Origin: Lachnospiraceae bacterium
GTDB lineage: Bacteria > Bacillota > Clostridia > Lachnospirales > Lachnospiraceae
DNA: 64,000 nt
Assembly: GCA_017527205.1 (NCBI GenBank)
Contig: JAFXQK010000027.1
Location: 61,727-125,726, forward strand
Direction: 5' to 3'
Within the stretch, counting starts at the first letter, position 1, and the number at the start of each line of letters is the position of its first letter. This document shows, piece by piece, positions 25,301-32,085 of this stretch. The notes below the pieces were generated by a model. It ran no database searches. It saw only the letters and a list, made by a program, of their open reading frames with translations, and was not told the DNA's origin. A program made the position numbers and the translations under genes.

Positions 25301-27036
25301 CAGGTAAGAACCTGCTTGGCCTGATTAATACGATTTTGGATTTCTCGAAGATTGAAGAGGGAAAGATGGAGATCCTTCCCGTGAGATACGATACCGCGAC
25401 GATGATTGACAACGTTGCACTTTCCATCGCAGGCAGGGCAAAGGACAAGGGGCTGATCTTCGAGACGCATGTCGACGAGATGCTGCCGACGGCGCTGTAC
25501 GGCGATGACATGAGGATTTCTCAGGTCATCATGAATCTGTTAACCAATGCGGTGAAATACACGAAGGAGGGACGCGTGGATTTCTATGTCACGGCGGCGA
25601 AGAAGGATGAGGAGACCATTCGTCTGGGCATTCGCGTAAAGGATACTGGCATTGGCATTAAGAGCGAGGATATTGGAAAGCTTTTTGAATCCTTCACTCG
25701 TCTTGAGGAGGATCGCAACAGGACCATCGAGGGCACGGGACTTGGAATGTCCATCGTTCACAGGCTCCTTACCATGATGGGCTCGAAGCTTGACATACAA
25801 AGCGAATATGGCAAGGGCTCTGAGTTTTCCTTTGAGCTGGATCAGACGGTGGTCGATTCAACGCCGATCGGAAACTTTAAGCAGAAGGCAAAGGCGGCAG
25901 CAGAGAAGCGAGAGAATGAGCCGCATCTGTATGCACCAAAGGCAAGGGTGCTGGCGGTCGATGACAACGAAATGAACCTCAAGGTTATCAAGAATCTTTT
26001 GAAGATTTTTGGAATTAAGCCTGAGCTTGCAAGTTCTGGTGATGAGGCTTTAAAGAAGCTTTCTGAGAGTCAGTTTGACATTGTGCTGTTGGATCACATG
26101 ATGCCCGGAATGGACGGCATTGAGACGCTAAGGCGCGCGAGGGAAAATGGCGTGATTCCTGCGGAAACCAAGGTGATTGCCTTGACGGCAAACGCCGTGG
26201 TCGGTGCGAGGGAAGGGTATCTGGCGGCAGGCTTTGACGATTACCTTTCGAAGCCCGTGGAAATAAAGCTCTTGGAGAAAATTCTGAAAAAGTATCTTCC
26301 CACGGATGTTGTAGAGGTTAGACAGAAAGCAGATGCTGCGGAAGAAAACATGAAGAAGACGGGAAGCGAGAAGAAGGCGGAAGGCGCGAGGAAGGTGGAA
26401 AGCGCGAAGAAGGCGGAAGGCGCGAGGAAGGTGGAAAGCGCGAAGAAGGCGGAAGGCGCGAGGACCAGCAATCAGAAGACAGTTGCAGATGAGAGGATTG
26501 AGAGTGGGAAGAATATGGCAGGTGCTCAGTCTGCAACGCTTGAAAGGGATGAGATAAACCTTGAGAAGGATGAGGCAAGCCTGGAAGGGGACGATGAAAT
26601 CTTTGAGTTCGCTCCGGAAGGGGATGAATTGATGGAGTTCTTGCCAGAGGGCGAGGGCGAATCCAAGGTGGAGACGTCAGAGGACGTCCTGAAGCGCATT
26701 CAGCAGGAAGGAATCCTGACGGAGGAAGGTCTCTCTTACTGTGCGGGAGATCAGGAGTTTTATCTGGAGATGCTTTCCGATTATGCGGACAGCGAGAAGA
26801 ACCGCGAGGAGGAGCTGAACGCAGCCTTTGCGGCGAAGGATTGGAATGCCTACGCCATTAAGGTGCATGCGCTAAAGAGTGTTGCAAAGACGGTGGGAGA
26901 CGCGAAGGTGTTTGAGGGAGCCAAGTCGCTGGAGATGGCCGCGAAGGAAGAACGAGAAAAGGAGATTTTGGAAAAGCACCCGCTGCTGATGCAGGAATAT
27001 GCACGCAAGGCAGACTTCCTCCATGACTTGCTGTAA
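22324..27036 (+). CDS. Giant hybrid histidine kinase built from two fused sensor modules
   Basis: A 1570-residue phosphorelay protein. In order: about seven membrane helices (1-240); a further helix and first Cache-type outer domain (about 265-510, with WYLGAK and PYIDAATG); a helix; a degenerate dimerisation helix at 550-565 with Glu556 where His is expected; a helix at about 637-657; a second Cache domain (about 665-890, with WYLDTE and PYYDSQTG); a helix; an intact H-box at 952-968 with His958; a HATPase (N-box NLLTNAVKY, DTGIGI, GTGLGMSI); a receiver with Asp1257; a linker with a 12-residue tandem repeat; and an HPt domain with His1515. Phosphate should pass His958, Asp1257, His1515, then to an unlinked regulator. 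The two Cache domains share motifs, suggesting internal duplication. No response-regulator gene is adjacent. Confidence 0.92.
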   Translation: MNELILEISALAISIFCLWDCFAHRRKLYWPMPNTWKEKIRDQHFIYVMQLVTLSASAFFSILEAGVERYAPVKNALILFTLSEGYFLAHVVMSFLFTLYILNMSGASKEHGRKFFLAFFTPFFFSEFMVIINPFTKMIFYVDQNGAYRRGDFIWLLYVIATVYIVLGVIFFLMYKKRLSVMDRKAAFILISIAILGICIQGIWFITVELFFESICFLGFMMLLEDPAQQLGSGKTGRISQGFVVVISMIFIAVIAININLIYQTGSEQTGRIGTIQLDNIKGNLQETISGAEGNLLRFTMGMEQFINESKDMEEIETYIRDQKSYLYDLTGGNCYNVYAAAPDWTIIPDFDMPEHYHAVERVWYLGAKKNAGRIYISEPYIDAATGNLCFTLSNLLSDGDVVTAMDFTLSRVQDSVAQMSEDASQIAMIATKEGTIVGSTDLEAQGKKVSEAYPEYEEVFERVKASNEHRSFSMKISGKNYIVFSNETSNEWQLILGVESDAFYSEIYHQMVMLGAIDLLMVAVIVVFYLVSVNNQKKAENAMVATEGFISNLSEKLKSPVNDIVRISDRTLREEQNSQDALRDIREYGKRLQETMENLFSYSSILKSRVKEESEKGKKRGREASASSRYIRNGIIGILVAALLTGLFLSIGTATKWGNSRIGREADKYHAELNRWILQQQSILGMFTNVIIADPSVLDDYDQAVKWLNDIAQNYNELSVCYMANPYNTEHSVIMNNGWVPEPDYHVEERQWYLDTERSGDGYSISAPYYDSQTGLYCITFSQIVYSKDGEFLGIFAIDCYIEKLIQVLDDSYSEDGYAFLVDQDGTILNHPYKNYEMGDGSITNIEDTEYAEAYHNGSLFGMRDYDGRYVSCRAQRSSISGFTVMVVQNWWSVYGTVMLVALVFLIMLVASIIAVAAMISRFIQWQEVANKKLVEAAEEAVSAGKAKSRFLAQMSHEIRTPINAVLGMNEMILRESEDASIQEYAGNIQSAGKNLLGLINTILDFSKIEEGKMEILPVRYDTATMIDNVALSIAGRAKDKGLIFETHVDEMLPTALYGDDMRISQVIMNLLTNAVKYTKEGRVDFYVTAAKKDEETIRLGIRVKDTGIGIKSEDIGKLFESFTRLEEDRNRTIEGTGLGMSIVHRLLTMMGSKLDIQSEYGKGSEFSFELDQTVVDSTPIGNFKQKAKAAAEKRENEPHLYAPKARVLAVDDNEMNLKVIKNLLKIFGIKPELASSGDEALKKLSESQFDIVLLDHMMPGMDGIETLRRARENGVIPAETKVIALTANAVVGAREGYLAAGFDDYLSKPVEIKLLEKILKKYLPTDVVEVRQKADAAEENMKKTGSEKKAEGARKVESAKKAEGARKVESAKKAEGARTSNQKTVADERIESGKNMAGAQSATLERDEINLEKDEASLEGDDEIFEFAPEGDELMEFLPEGEGESKVETSEDVLKRIQQEGILTEEGLSYCAGDQEFYLEMLSDYADSEKNREEELNAAFAAKDWNAYAIKVHALKSVAKTVGDAKVFEGAKSLEMAAKEEREKEILEKHPLLMQEYARKADFLHDLL
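26371..26463 (+). repeat. In-frame 36-bp repeat in the hybrid kinase
   Basis: The unit encodes KKAEGARKVESA. There are two full copies (26371-26406, 26407-26442) and a partial third to 26463, almost identical at base level. It lies in the linker between receiver and HPt domains, and copy number may vary between strains. Confidence 0.85.
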
Positions 27037-27099
27037 TATCCAAGGAGAAAGAACAAAGGCTGAAGAATTATGCATCAAATTAGCTGAAACGGACGAGAA

Positions 27100-27274
27100 A
27101 TTGTGTGGAAGAGGGTACGTGCATTGTACTTCATGGCAGGAAGCCTACAGAGGTATTGTATGTGACAGATATCTTGATACGATGACTGTGGAGGCGACAA
27201 CGGCACGTGCCAGGCAGTTTCCGGAGAATACTCTTGTAGCTAAGGATAAAGAGAAAGTTGTAGGTGCATTATGA
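27100..27274 (+). pseudogene. GNAT acetyltransferase remnant (N-terminal fragment)
   Basis: The reading frame encodes YVHCTSWQEAYRGIVCDRYL and then about 30 more residues to LVAKDKEKVVGAL before a stop. This matches the start of GNAT acetyltransferases, where a V..SWQ..Y.GI..D.YL helix is followed by a strand such as VAE..GKIVG. The acetyl-CoA-binding region (R/QxxGxG/A) is missing, and no start codon with a ribosome binding site is apparent. It is therefore a decayed fragment, directly downstream of the hybrid kinase. Confidence 0.6.
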
Positions 27275-27545
27275 TGCCTTGAGACAGTGAAAAAATAAGA
27301 CAGTTACGGTCGAATTTTGTTTTTTTGCGAACAGACAGTAGTTTTCAACTGTCCATTTTTGATAATCACCGTTCAGACAGTAAAAATCTGCCATAAATCA
27401 CTGCCTGAAATGTGAAATTTGAAATGGGGCAGTAAATAGCGCTCATTTATTACTGTTTGGGAGACCATTTTGTAAACGGGACAGTAATGGCTTCAAATAA
27501 AAGACTGCCTGATAGGAATTTTTGTAAACGAGGCAGTAATTTTGA
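27275..27545. repeat. Array of CAGT/ACTG hairpins in a noncoding stretch
   Basis: The region alternates (G)nCAGTAA and TTACTG/ACTGCC motifs. Hairpins can form at 27334-27353 (GACAGT/ACTGTC), 27374-27407 (CAGACAGT/ACTGCCTG, one mismatch), 27430-27455 (CAGTAAAT/ATTTATTACTG) and 27480-27511. A direct repeat TTTTGTAAACG(G/A)(G/A)(A/G)CAGTAAT occurs near 27468-27487 and 27519-27540. No ORF, tRNA or promoter was seen. Confidence 0.6.
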
Positions 27546-27586
27546 GACAAGCTCGTTGATTTAGAGCACTGTTGATAAGAAAGGAT

Positions 27587-28789
27587 ATGGTTAAGGTGGA
27601 GCATTCATTTCCAGAGGGAAGCTTTCAGTATGGAAAGCTGGGACAAGATGGAATAGAGCTGGTGCAGTATCAAGGTCTGGCGGGGCATGTGGAGATCCCG
27701 GAGGTGTTGCCATGGAAGGAGTTTGTGAAGGGCATGGAGCCTGAACATGCAGGGGAAGAGATGGGAGATGCGACGGATAGCTTCCATGATAGTCTCCATG
27801 ATAGCTTCCGTGATTGCCTTCCTGTGCGGGCATTGGCGAAAAAAATGTTTCTGAGTAAGAAATATTTGCGGAGCGTTGTGGTTCCGGCGAGCGTTGAAAG
27901 CGTGGGGGATTGGGCCTTTGCGTACTGCGATTCCCTGCGGGAGGTAACCTTCTTGGGGCGAGAAGTAATGTTCGGGAAGGATGTTTTTAAGGAGTGCCCT
28001 AATCTTCGCTGCGTACGATTTCTGAATGCGGCGGAGGAAGCTGGTTACCGGGGAAGCAATGGTACGGGAAACAGCGGTACGGGAAGCAGCGGTACAAATA
28101 GTGGTGGAACGGGAAGTGGTGGAACGGGAAGCCATGGTGCGGGAGGCCATGGTACGGGAAGCAACGGTACGAATTGTGGTGGAACGGGAAGTGGTGGAAC
28201 GGGAAGCGTTGGCGTGGAGAGCGGAAGGTGCGACCAGACACGTGACGGAGTTGGGGCTTTGTTGGCAGCAGCCGTGACGCAGATGGACGCCTCGTATCTT
28301 CTGGATGCAAGGGAGGCAGGTAGCCCCGAGTGGCTCGGAAAATGGGATGCAAGAATGCTTGCGATCCTGCGGGCGGCGGATGACGAAGGGTATGCAAAGC
28401 AGATCCTTTGCGGCGAGGAGGACTACGAAAGCGCGGATTATGAGACCTTCCTGCGAAACAGCAGGAAGCGAAAGGTAAGGCTGCTGTTGCTTCGGCTGCT
28501 ATGGCCGATGGGGCTTGCACCTGCTGCCGAAGAGGAATGTAAGGCATATCTGCTTTCCCATACGCTGGGCTGTGCGACGGAGGAGACCTGGGCAGTCATC
28601 CGAGATGAGTATGGAAATCGCAGGGAGTTTTATGAGCTTTTTGCAACGCTGGGATGTCTGACCAGGGAGAACGCTCCTGACGTAATTGCTGAGACCAGGC
28701 AGGACTGCCCGGAGATGAAGGCGTACTTTTTACGATATCAAGCGGAATATTTTGGAACGACGGGATTTTTTGATGACATGGAGCTTTGA
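27587..28789 (+). CDS. Leucine-rich-repeat (BspA-like) protein with Gly pentapeptide array
   Basis: A 400-residue protein with no signal peptide. The N-terminal part (about 85-150) has BspA/LRR_5-type repeats (LRSVVVPASVESVGDWAFAYC, DSLREVTFLGREVMFGKDVF). A stretch of ten 5-residue Gly/Thr/Ser/Asn repeats (about 160-209) follows, then a helical C-terminal region (about 220-400) that resembles the ankyrin-like or helical tail often found after LRR_5 domains. ATG at 27587 follows AGAAAGGA. The 3' end lies in a 16-bp tandem repeat that includes the stop codon. These proteins usually mediate binding; the target is unknown. The neighbouring DNA shows decay and repeat expansion. Confidence 0.75.
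   Translation: MVKVEHSFPEGSFQYGKLGQDGIELVQYQGLAGHVEIPEVLPWKEFVKGMEPEHAGEEMGDATDSFHDSLHDSFRDCLPVRALAKKMFLSKKYLRSVVVPASVESVGDWAFAYCDSLREVTFLGREVMFGKDVFKECPNLRCVRFLNAAEEAGYRGSNGTGNSGTGSSGTNSGGTGSGGTGSHGAGGHGTGSNGTNCGGTGSGGTGSVGVESGRCDQTRDGVGALLAAAVTQMDASYLLDAREAGSPEWLGKWDARMLAILRAADDEGYAKQILCGEEDYESADYETFLRNSRKRKVRLLLLRLLWPMGLAPAAEEECKAYLLSHTLGCATEETWAVIRDEYGNRREFYELFATLGCLTRENAPDVIAETRQDCPEMKAYFLRYQAEYFGTTGFFDDMEL
28064..28213 (+). repeat. 15-bp coding repeat, ten copies
   Basis: Ten consecutive 15-bp units encode (T/A)(G/N)(S/N/G/C)xG: TGNSG, TGSSG, TNSGG, TGSGG, TGSHG, AGGHG, TGSNG, TNCGG, TGSGG, TGSVG. Because the unit is a multiple of three, copy-number changes keep the frame. Confidence 0.9.
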
Positions 28790-28877
28790 TGACATGGAGC
28801 TTTGACGACATGGAGCGATGATGACATGGAGCGATGATGACATGGAGCGATGACGACATGGAGCGATGACATGGAGC
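28775..28877 (+). repeat. 16-bp tandem repeat spanning the LRR stop codon
   Basis: The core GACATGGAGC begins at 28775, 28791, 28807, 28823, 28839, 28855 and 28868: six steps, five of 16 bp and a last of 13 bp. The first copy encodes the final residues and the TGA of the LRR gene. Confidence 0.9.
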
Positions 28878-28941
28878 TTTGATGCTGAGGGCTTTATGGT
28901 ATTAGATGTTCTTGGCGGGATGTTTTGAGAACGGTGCAATT

Positions 28942-28980
28942 CTTAATATTTCTTAAGAGATGTCTTAAGAGGATATTAAG
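28942..28980. promoter_or_regulatory. Dyad operator candidate upstream of the UDP-sugar gene
   Basis: CTTAATAT...CTTAAGA-GATG-TCTTAAG...ATATTAAG: an outer 8-bp and inner 7-bp symmetric pair centred at 28960, ending directly before the -35 element. Candidate regulator-binding site, or an RNA hairpin if transcribed from further upstream. Confidence 0.5.
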
Positions 28981-29009
28981 TTGTATATTGAAGAGAAAAA
29001 TGATAGAAT
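28981..29009 (+). promoter_or_regulatory. Promoter of the nucleotide-sugar cluster
   Basis: TTGTAT, 17 bases, TAGAAT; transcription would start near 29016, about 55 bases before the start codon. Confidence 0.65.
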
Positions 29010-29069
29010 AAGAAAAGAATGCAGGAATCCGCAAGGGATACTGCACATGTAGCAGGAGGACAAAAGGAT

Positions 29070-30299
29070 ATGGCAATGACATTGGAACAAGTGAAGGAAA
29101 AAGTAGCAAAGTATGGTCAGGAGCAGGTCCTGAAATATGTTGACGAGCTGTCAGATGCGGAAAAGGAAGTACTGTTTTCGCAGATCGAAGCAACCGACAT
29201 GGACGTGATCGAGTGCTGCAAGCACAAGGAGGATATGGTAAAGCGCGGCGTGATTTCGCCCCTTGGCGCCATGGAGCTTCCTGAGATCGAAGCAAATCGT
29301 GAGAGCTTTACAAAGACTGGTATTGAGGCAATCAAGGCCGGAAAGGTTGGCGCAGTACTTCTTGCAGGCGGCATGGGAACGAGACTTGGAAGCGATAATC
29401 CCAAGGGCATGTACAACGTGGGAATTACCCGCGAACTGTACATCTTTGAGTGCCTGATCAACAACCTGATGGACGTGGTAAAGCAGGCGGACGCATGGAT
29501 TCATCTGTTCGTTATGACGAGTGACAAGAATAATGACGCGACGATCGGATTCCTGACCGAGCATAACTTCTTTGGATATCATAAGGACTACATTCATTTC
29601 TTCAAGCAGGAGATGGCAGCGGCAACGGATTACAACGGAAAGATTTTGCTGGAGGAGAAGGGCAAGCTTTCGACCTCTCCGAACGGGAATGGCGGTTGGT
29701 TTATTTCCCTTCAGAAGAATGGCCTTTTGGATCTCGTGCATGAGCAGGGCATTGAGTGGATCAACGTATTCGCAGTGGACAACGTGCTGCAGCGCATCGC
29801 AGATCCTTGCTTCATCGGTGCTACCATCCAGAAAAACTGTGTGGTTGGATCCAAGGTGGTTCGCAAGGCTGCACCCGACGAGAAGGTTGGCTGCATGTGC
29901 TTAGAGGATGGAAGACCCTCCATCGTAGAATATTATGACATGACGCAGGAGCTCATGGATGCGAAGAATGAGAAGGGCGAGCCCGCTTACAACTTCGGCG
30001 TTATCTTAAACTACCTCTTCTTCGTTCCTGATCTTGAGAAGATGATGGCGAGTCTGCCTCTGCACGTTGTTGAGAAGAAGATTCCTTATCTGGATGAGAA
30101 CGGCAACCTCGTGAAGCCCGAAGCACCCAACGGATACAAGTTTGAGAGCCTCGTTCTCGACATGATCCACCAGCTCTCCTCCTGCCTGCCCTTCGAGGTA
30201 GTACGCGAGCATGAATTCGCACCCATCAAGAACAAGACCGGCGTTGATTCCGTGGAGAGTGCCAGAGCATTACTGCAGAAAAATGGTGTTGTACTGTAG
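29070..30299 (+). CDS. UDP-sugar pyrophosphorylase (UDPGP family; probable UTP-glucose-1-phosphate uridylyltransferase)
   Basis: A 409-residue UDPGP-family nucleotidyltransferase that makes UDP-glucose or UDP-GlcNAc from UTP and the sugar phosphate. The nucleotide-binding motif LLAGGMGTRLGSDNPKGM starts near residue 95. The uridine-binding and sugar-binding regions follow (GNGGWFISLQ; VFAVDNVLQRIADP; YNFGVILNYLF). The length fits the eukaryote-like UDPGP type rather than GalU (about 290). ATG at 29070 follows AGGAGG by ten bases; an upstream ATG at 29019 lacks a site. galE lies in the same cluster, which favours UDP-glucose/UDP-galactose interconversion, but UDP-GlcNAc cannot be excluded. Confidence 0.85.
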   Translation: MAMTLEQVKEKVAKYGQEQVLKYVDELSDAEKEVLFSQIEATDMDVIECCKHKEDMVKRGVISPLGAMELPEIEANRESFTKTGIEAIKAGKVGAVLLAGGMGTRLGSDNPKGMYNVGITRELYIFECLINNLMDVVKQADAWIHLFVMTSDKNNDATIGFLTEHNFFGYHKDYIHFFKQEMAAATDYNGKILLEEKGKLSTSPNGNGGWFISLQKNGLLDLVHEQGIEWINVFAVDNVLQRIADPCFIGATIQKNCVVGSKVVRKAAPDEKVGCMCLEDGRPSIVEYYDMTQELMDAKNEKGEPAYNFGVILNYLFFVPDLEKMMASLPLHVVEKKIPYLDENGNLVKPEAPNGYKFESLVLDMIHQLSSCLPFEVVREHEFAPIKNKTGVDSVESARALLQKNGVVL

Positions 30300-30301
30300 T
30301 C

Positions 30302-30470
30302 GAAGCAACGATTTTAGGGAAATTCGCAAAAATTGTTGTCTAAATCGGCTGGAAGGCAGAGGAAGAACAACAAAACGGCAGAAGAACTTGAAAATTGTTG
30401 CCTAAATCGGCTGGAAGGTAAGAAAGAAGCAACGAAAAGGCAGAAAACAACAAGAATTGTTGGGCAATCT
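30302..30470 (+). repeat. 62-bp imperfect tandem repeat downstream of the UDP-sugar gene
   Basis: Three imperfect units start at about 30302, 30361 and 30425. Shared cores are GAAGCAACGA or GAAGAACAAC, AAAATTGTTG (ending 30338, 30400 and 30461) and CTAAATCGGCTGGAAGG (first two copies, offset 62). The first unit can fold, as CAACGATTTT pairs with AAAATTGTTG allowing one G-U. There is no clear terminator. Confidence 0.75.
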
Positions 30471-30493
30471 AAAATGGAATGAGGGAGAGTGAA

Positions 30494-31279
30494 ATGGGGG
30501 TTATCAGGTATACGTTCTACTCGAAGGTATTGGGCGAGCAGACGAATATTTGTGCGATTGTTCCGACCTATGAGGTATGGCGGGACAAGATGGACTACAA
30601 GGATTATTACAAAAACTACGGGAAGAAAAAGCTCTTGTTCATTATGCACGGCGGTTCCGATGACTCAACGCTCTACCTTCGCAGAACACGCATTGAAGAG
30701 TATGCATATGAGCGCGACATGGTCGTGATCTTTCCGGAGGTTCGCAATAGCTTCTATAGCAACATGGTACATGGCAAGAAATACTTTGATTATGTTTCCA
30801 AGGAACTGCCTGAGATGGTCATGAACATGTTCCCTGTTTCCAGGGAGCGCAAGGATCATTTTGTGCTTGGCAATTCCATGGGAAGTCATGGCTCCTTTAA
30901 GTGGGCGCTAAATCGTCCTGATTTCTTTGCGGCTGCGACTGGCATGTCCGGCGCGGGAGACCTTGAGGAGCTTGGGTTCTACAGCCCCATGTCCGTGCGT
31001 GTTCGCAATTCCTTCGGAACGATCGAGGAGTATCGCGGAAGCATGAATGACTTTAAGCACCTGTATCGTGAAATGCTGAAAAATGGCACGGAATTCCCGA
31101 GACTATATGCCTGCTGCGGTACGGAGGACGGCTTCTATCCTGGCGCAAAGAAGTTTGCGGAGGATGCGAAGGCCGCCGGCGTGCCCATTGAGTGGACGGA
31201 GAGCCCCGGAAAGCATGAGTGGGTATATTGGGATGCCATGCTTCCCATGATGCTTGACAAGATGGTAAAGGGGGTGTAG
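30494..31279 (+). CDS. Alpha/beta-hydrolase esterase, copy 1
   Basis: A 261-residue cytoplasmic esterase of the EstA/esterase D (PF00756-type) family. It has the oxyanion motif FIMHGG (about 55-60), nucleophile Ser128 in GNSMGSHG, a probable acid Asp in CCGTEDGF, and catalytic His in PGKHEWVYWD. There is no signal peptide, so it acts on intracellular esters, possibly acetylated sugars or oligosaccharides. ATG at 30494 follows GGGAGAG; an in-frame ATG 15 bases upstream overlaps that site and is rejected. A paralogue follows three bases after the stop. Both sit between the UDP-sugar pyrophosphorylase and galE. Confidence 0.88.
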   Translation: MGVIRYTFYSKVLGEQTNICAIVPTYEVWRDKMDYKDYYKNYGKKKLLFIMHGGSDDSTLYLRRTRIEEYAYERDMVVIFPEVRNSFYSNMVHGKKYFDYVSKELPEMVMNMFPVSRERKDHFVLGNSMGSHGSFKWALNRPDFFAAATGMSGAGDLEELGFYSPMSVRVRNSFGTIEEYRGSMNDFKHLYREMLKNGTEFPRLYACCGTEDGFYPGAKKFAEDAKAAGVPIEWTESPGKHEWVYWDAMLPMMLDKMVKGV

Positions 31280-31282
31280 GCG

Positions 31283-32059
31283 ATGGGAATGATGCATTTT
31301 GATTATCTGTCTACGGTGCTTGGGTATCACACCAGCATTTATTATATCCTGCCAGCCTGCACGCATGAGGGAAAGGAGCCAAAGGCAACGCTGTATCTGC
31401 TTCACGGCGGCGCCGGAAATGGCATGGATTGGATCCGCTATACGTCCATTGAACGCTATGCAGATGAGTTCGAGGTAGCCGTTGTCATGCCTGAGGTCGA
31501 CGGAAGCTGCTTCTACGCGGACATGAAATATGGTTATAATTATTTTACGTTTTTAAAGGACGAGGTGATCGCAGTTTCGGAGACCTTGCTCCCCGTAAAT
31601 AAATCGGCGGACAAGCGCCTTGTCGCAGGTCTTTCCATGGGCGGCTATGGCGCATTCAAGTGGGCATTCAACTGTCCTGAGGACTTCGCTGCTGCGGCAA
31701 ATTTGTCCGGGATTTCCGCAATTGTCGATTTGTTTACGGATCCTTCCAGCTTCGCGTCCAAGAGCGTGGATGATCCCTGCGGCGTGATCGCACTGGATTT
31801 CGGAAGCATTGACGAGCTGCGCGGCAGCATGAATGACTCCAAGGCGTGGATCGACAAGGCGGCTGCGGAGGGAACAAAGCTTCCGAAGCTCTTTGCCGGC
31901 ATTGGAACGGAGGATTTCAGCTATCGGTTTGCGGTGGACTACCTAAAGTACTGTAAGGAAAAGGGCGTTGACATGCATTATGAAGAGATGCCCGGCGGCC
32001 ACGAGTGGAAGGTATGGGATGAGATGATCCAGAGGTTCCTTGCATGGAGCGTAAATTAA
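31283..32059 (+). CDS. Alpha/beta-hydrolase esterase, copy 2
   Basis: A 258-residue paralogue of the upstream esterase with the same fold: [13 protein letters not shown], nucleophile Ser118 in [15 protein letters not shown] for the acid and [11 protein letters not shown] for the His. GLSMGGYGA is closer to the canonical esterase D consensus than copy 1. Shared internal landmarks ([12 protein letters not shown] here, EYRGSMNDFKHLY in copy 1) show that they arose by duplication. Translation is probably coupled to copy 1 (3-base gap). Cytoplasmic; the ester substrate is unknown. Confidence 0.9.
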   Translation: MGMMHFDYLSTVLGYHTSIYYILPACTHEGKEPKATLYLLHGGAGNGMDWIRYTSIERYADEFEVAVVMPEVDGSCFYADMKYGYNYFTFLKDEVIAVSETLLPVNKSADKRLVAGLSMGGYGAFKWAFNCPEDFAAAANLSGISAIVDLFTDPSSFASKSVDDPCGVIALDFGSIDELRGSMNDSKAWIDKAAAEGTKLPKLFAGIGTEDFSYRFAVDYLKYCKEKGVDMHYEEMPGGHEWKVWDEMIQRFLAWSVN

Positions 32060-32085
32060 AAAGTAATAAGACAAGGAGAAAGAAC

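Noticed and set aside
27331..27540. CRISPR-like alternating repeats
   Set aside because: The repeated element is only 6-20 bases, spacers are not uniform, orientation alternates and no cas genes are present.
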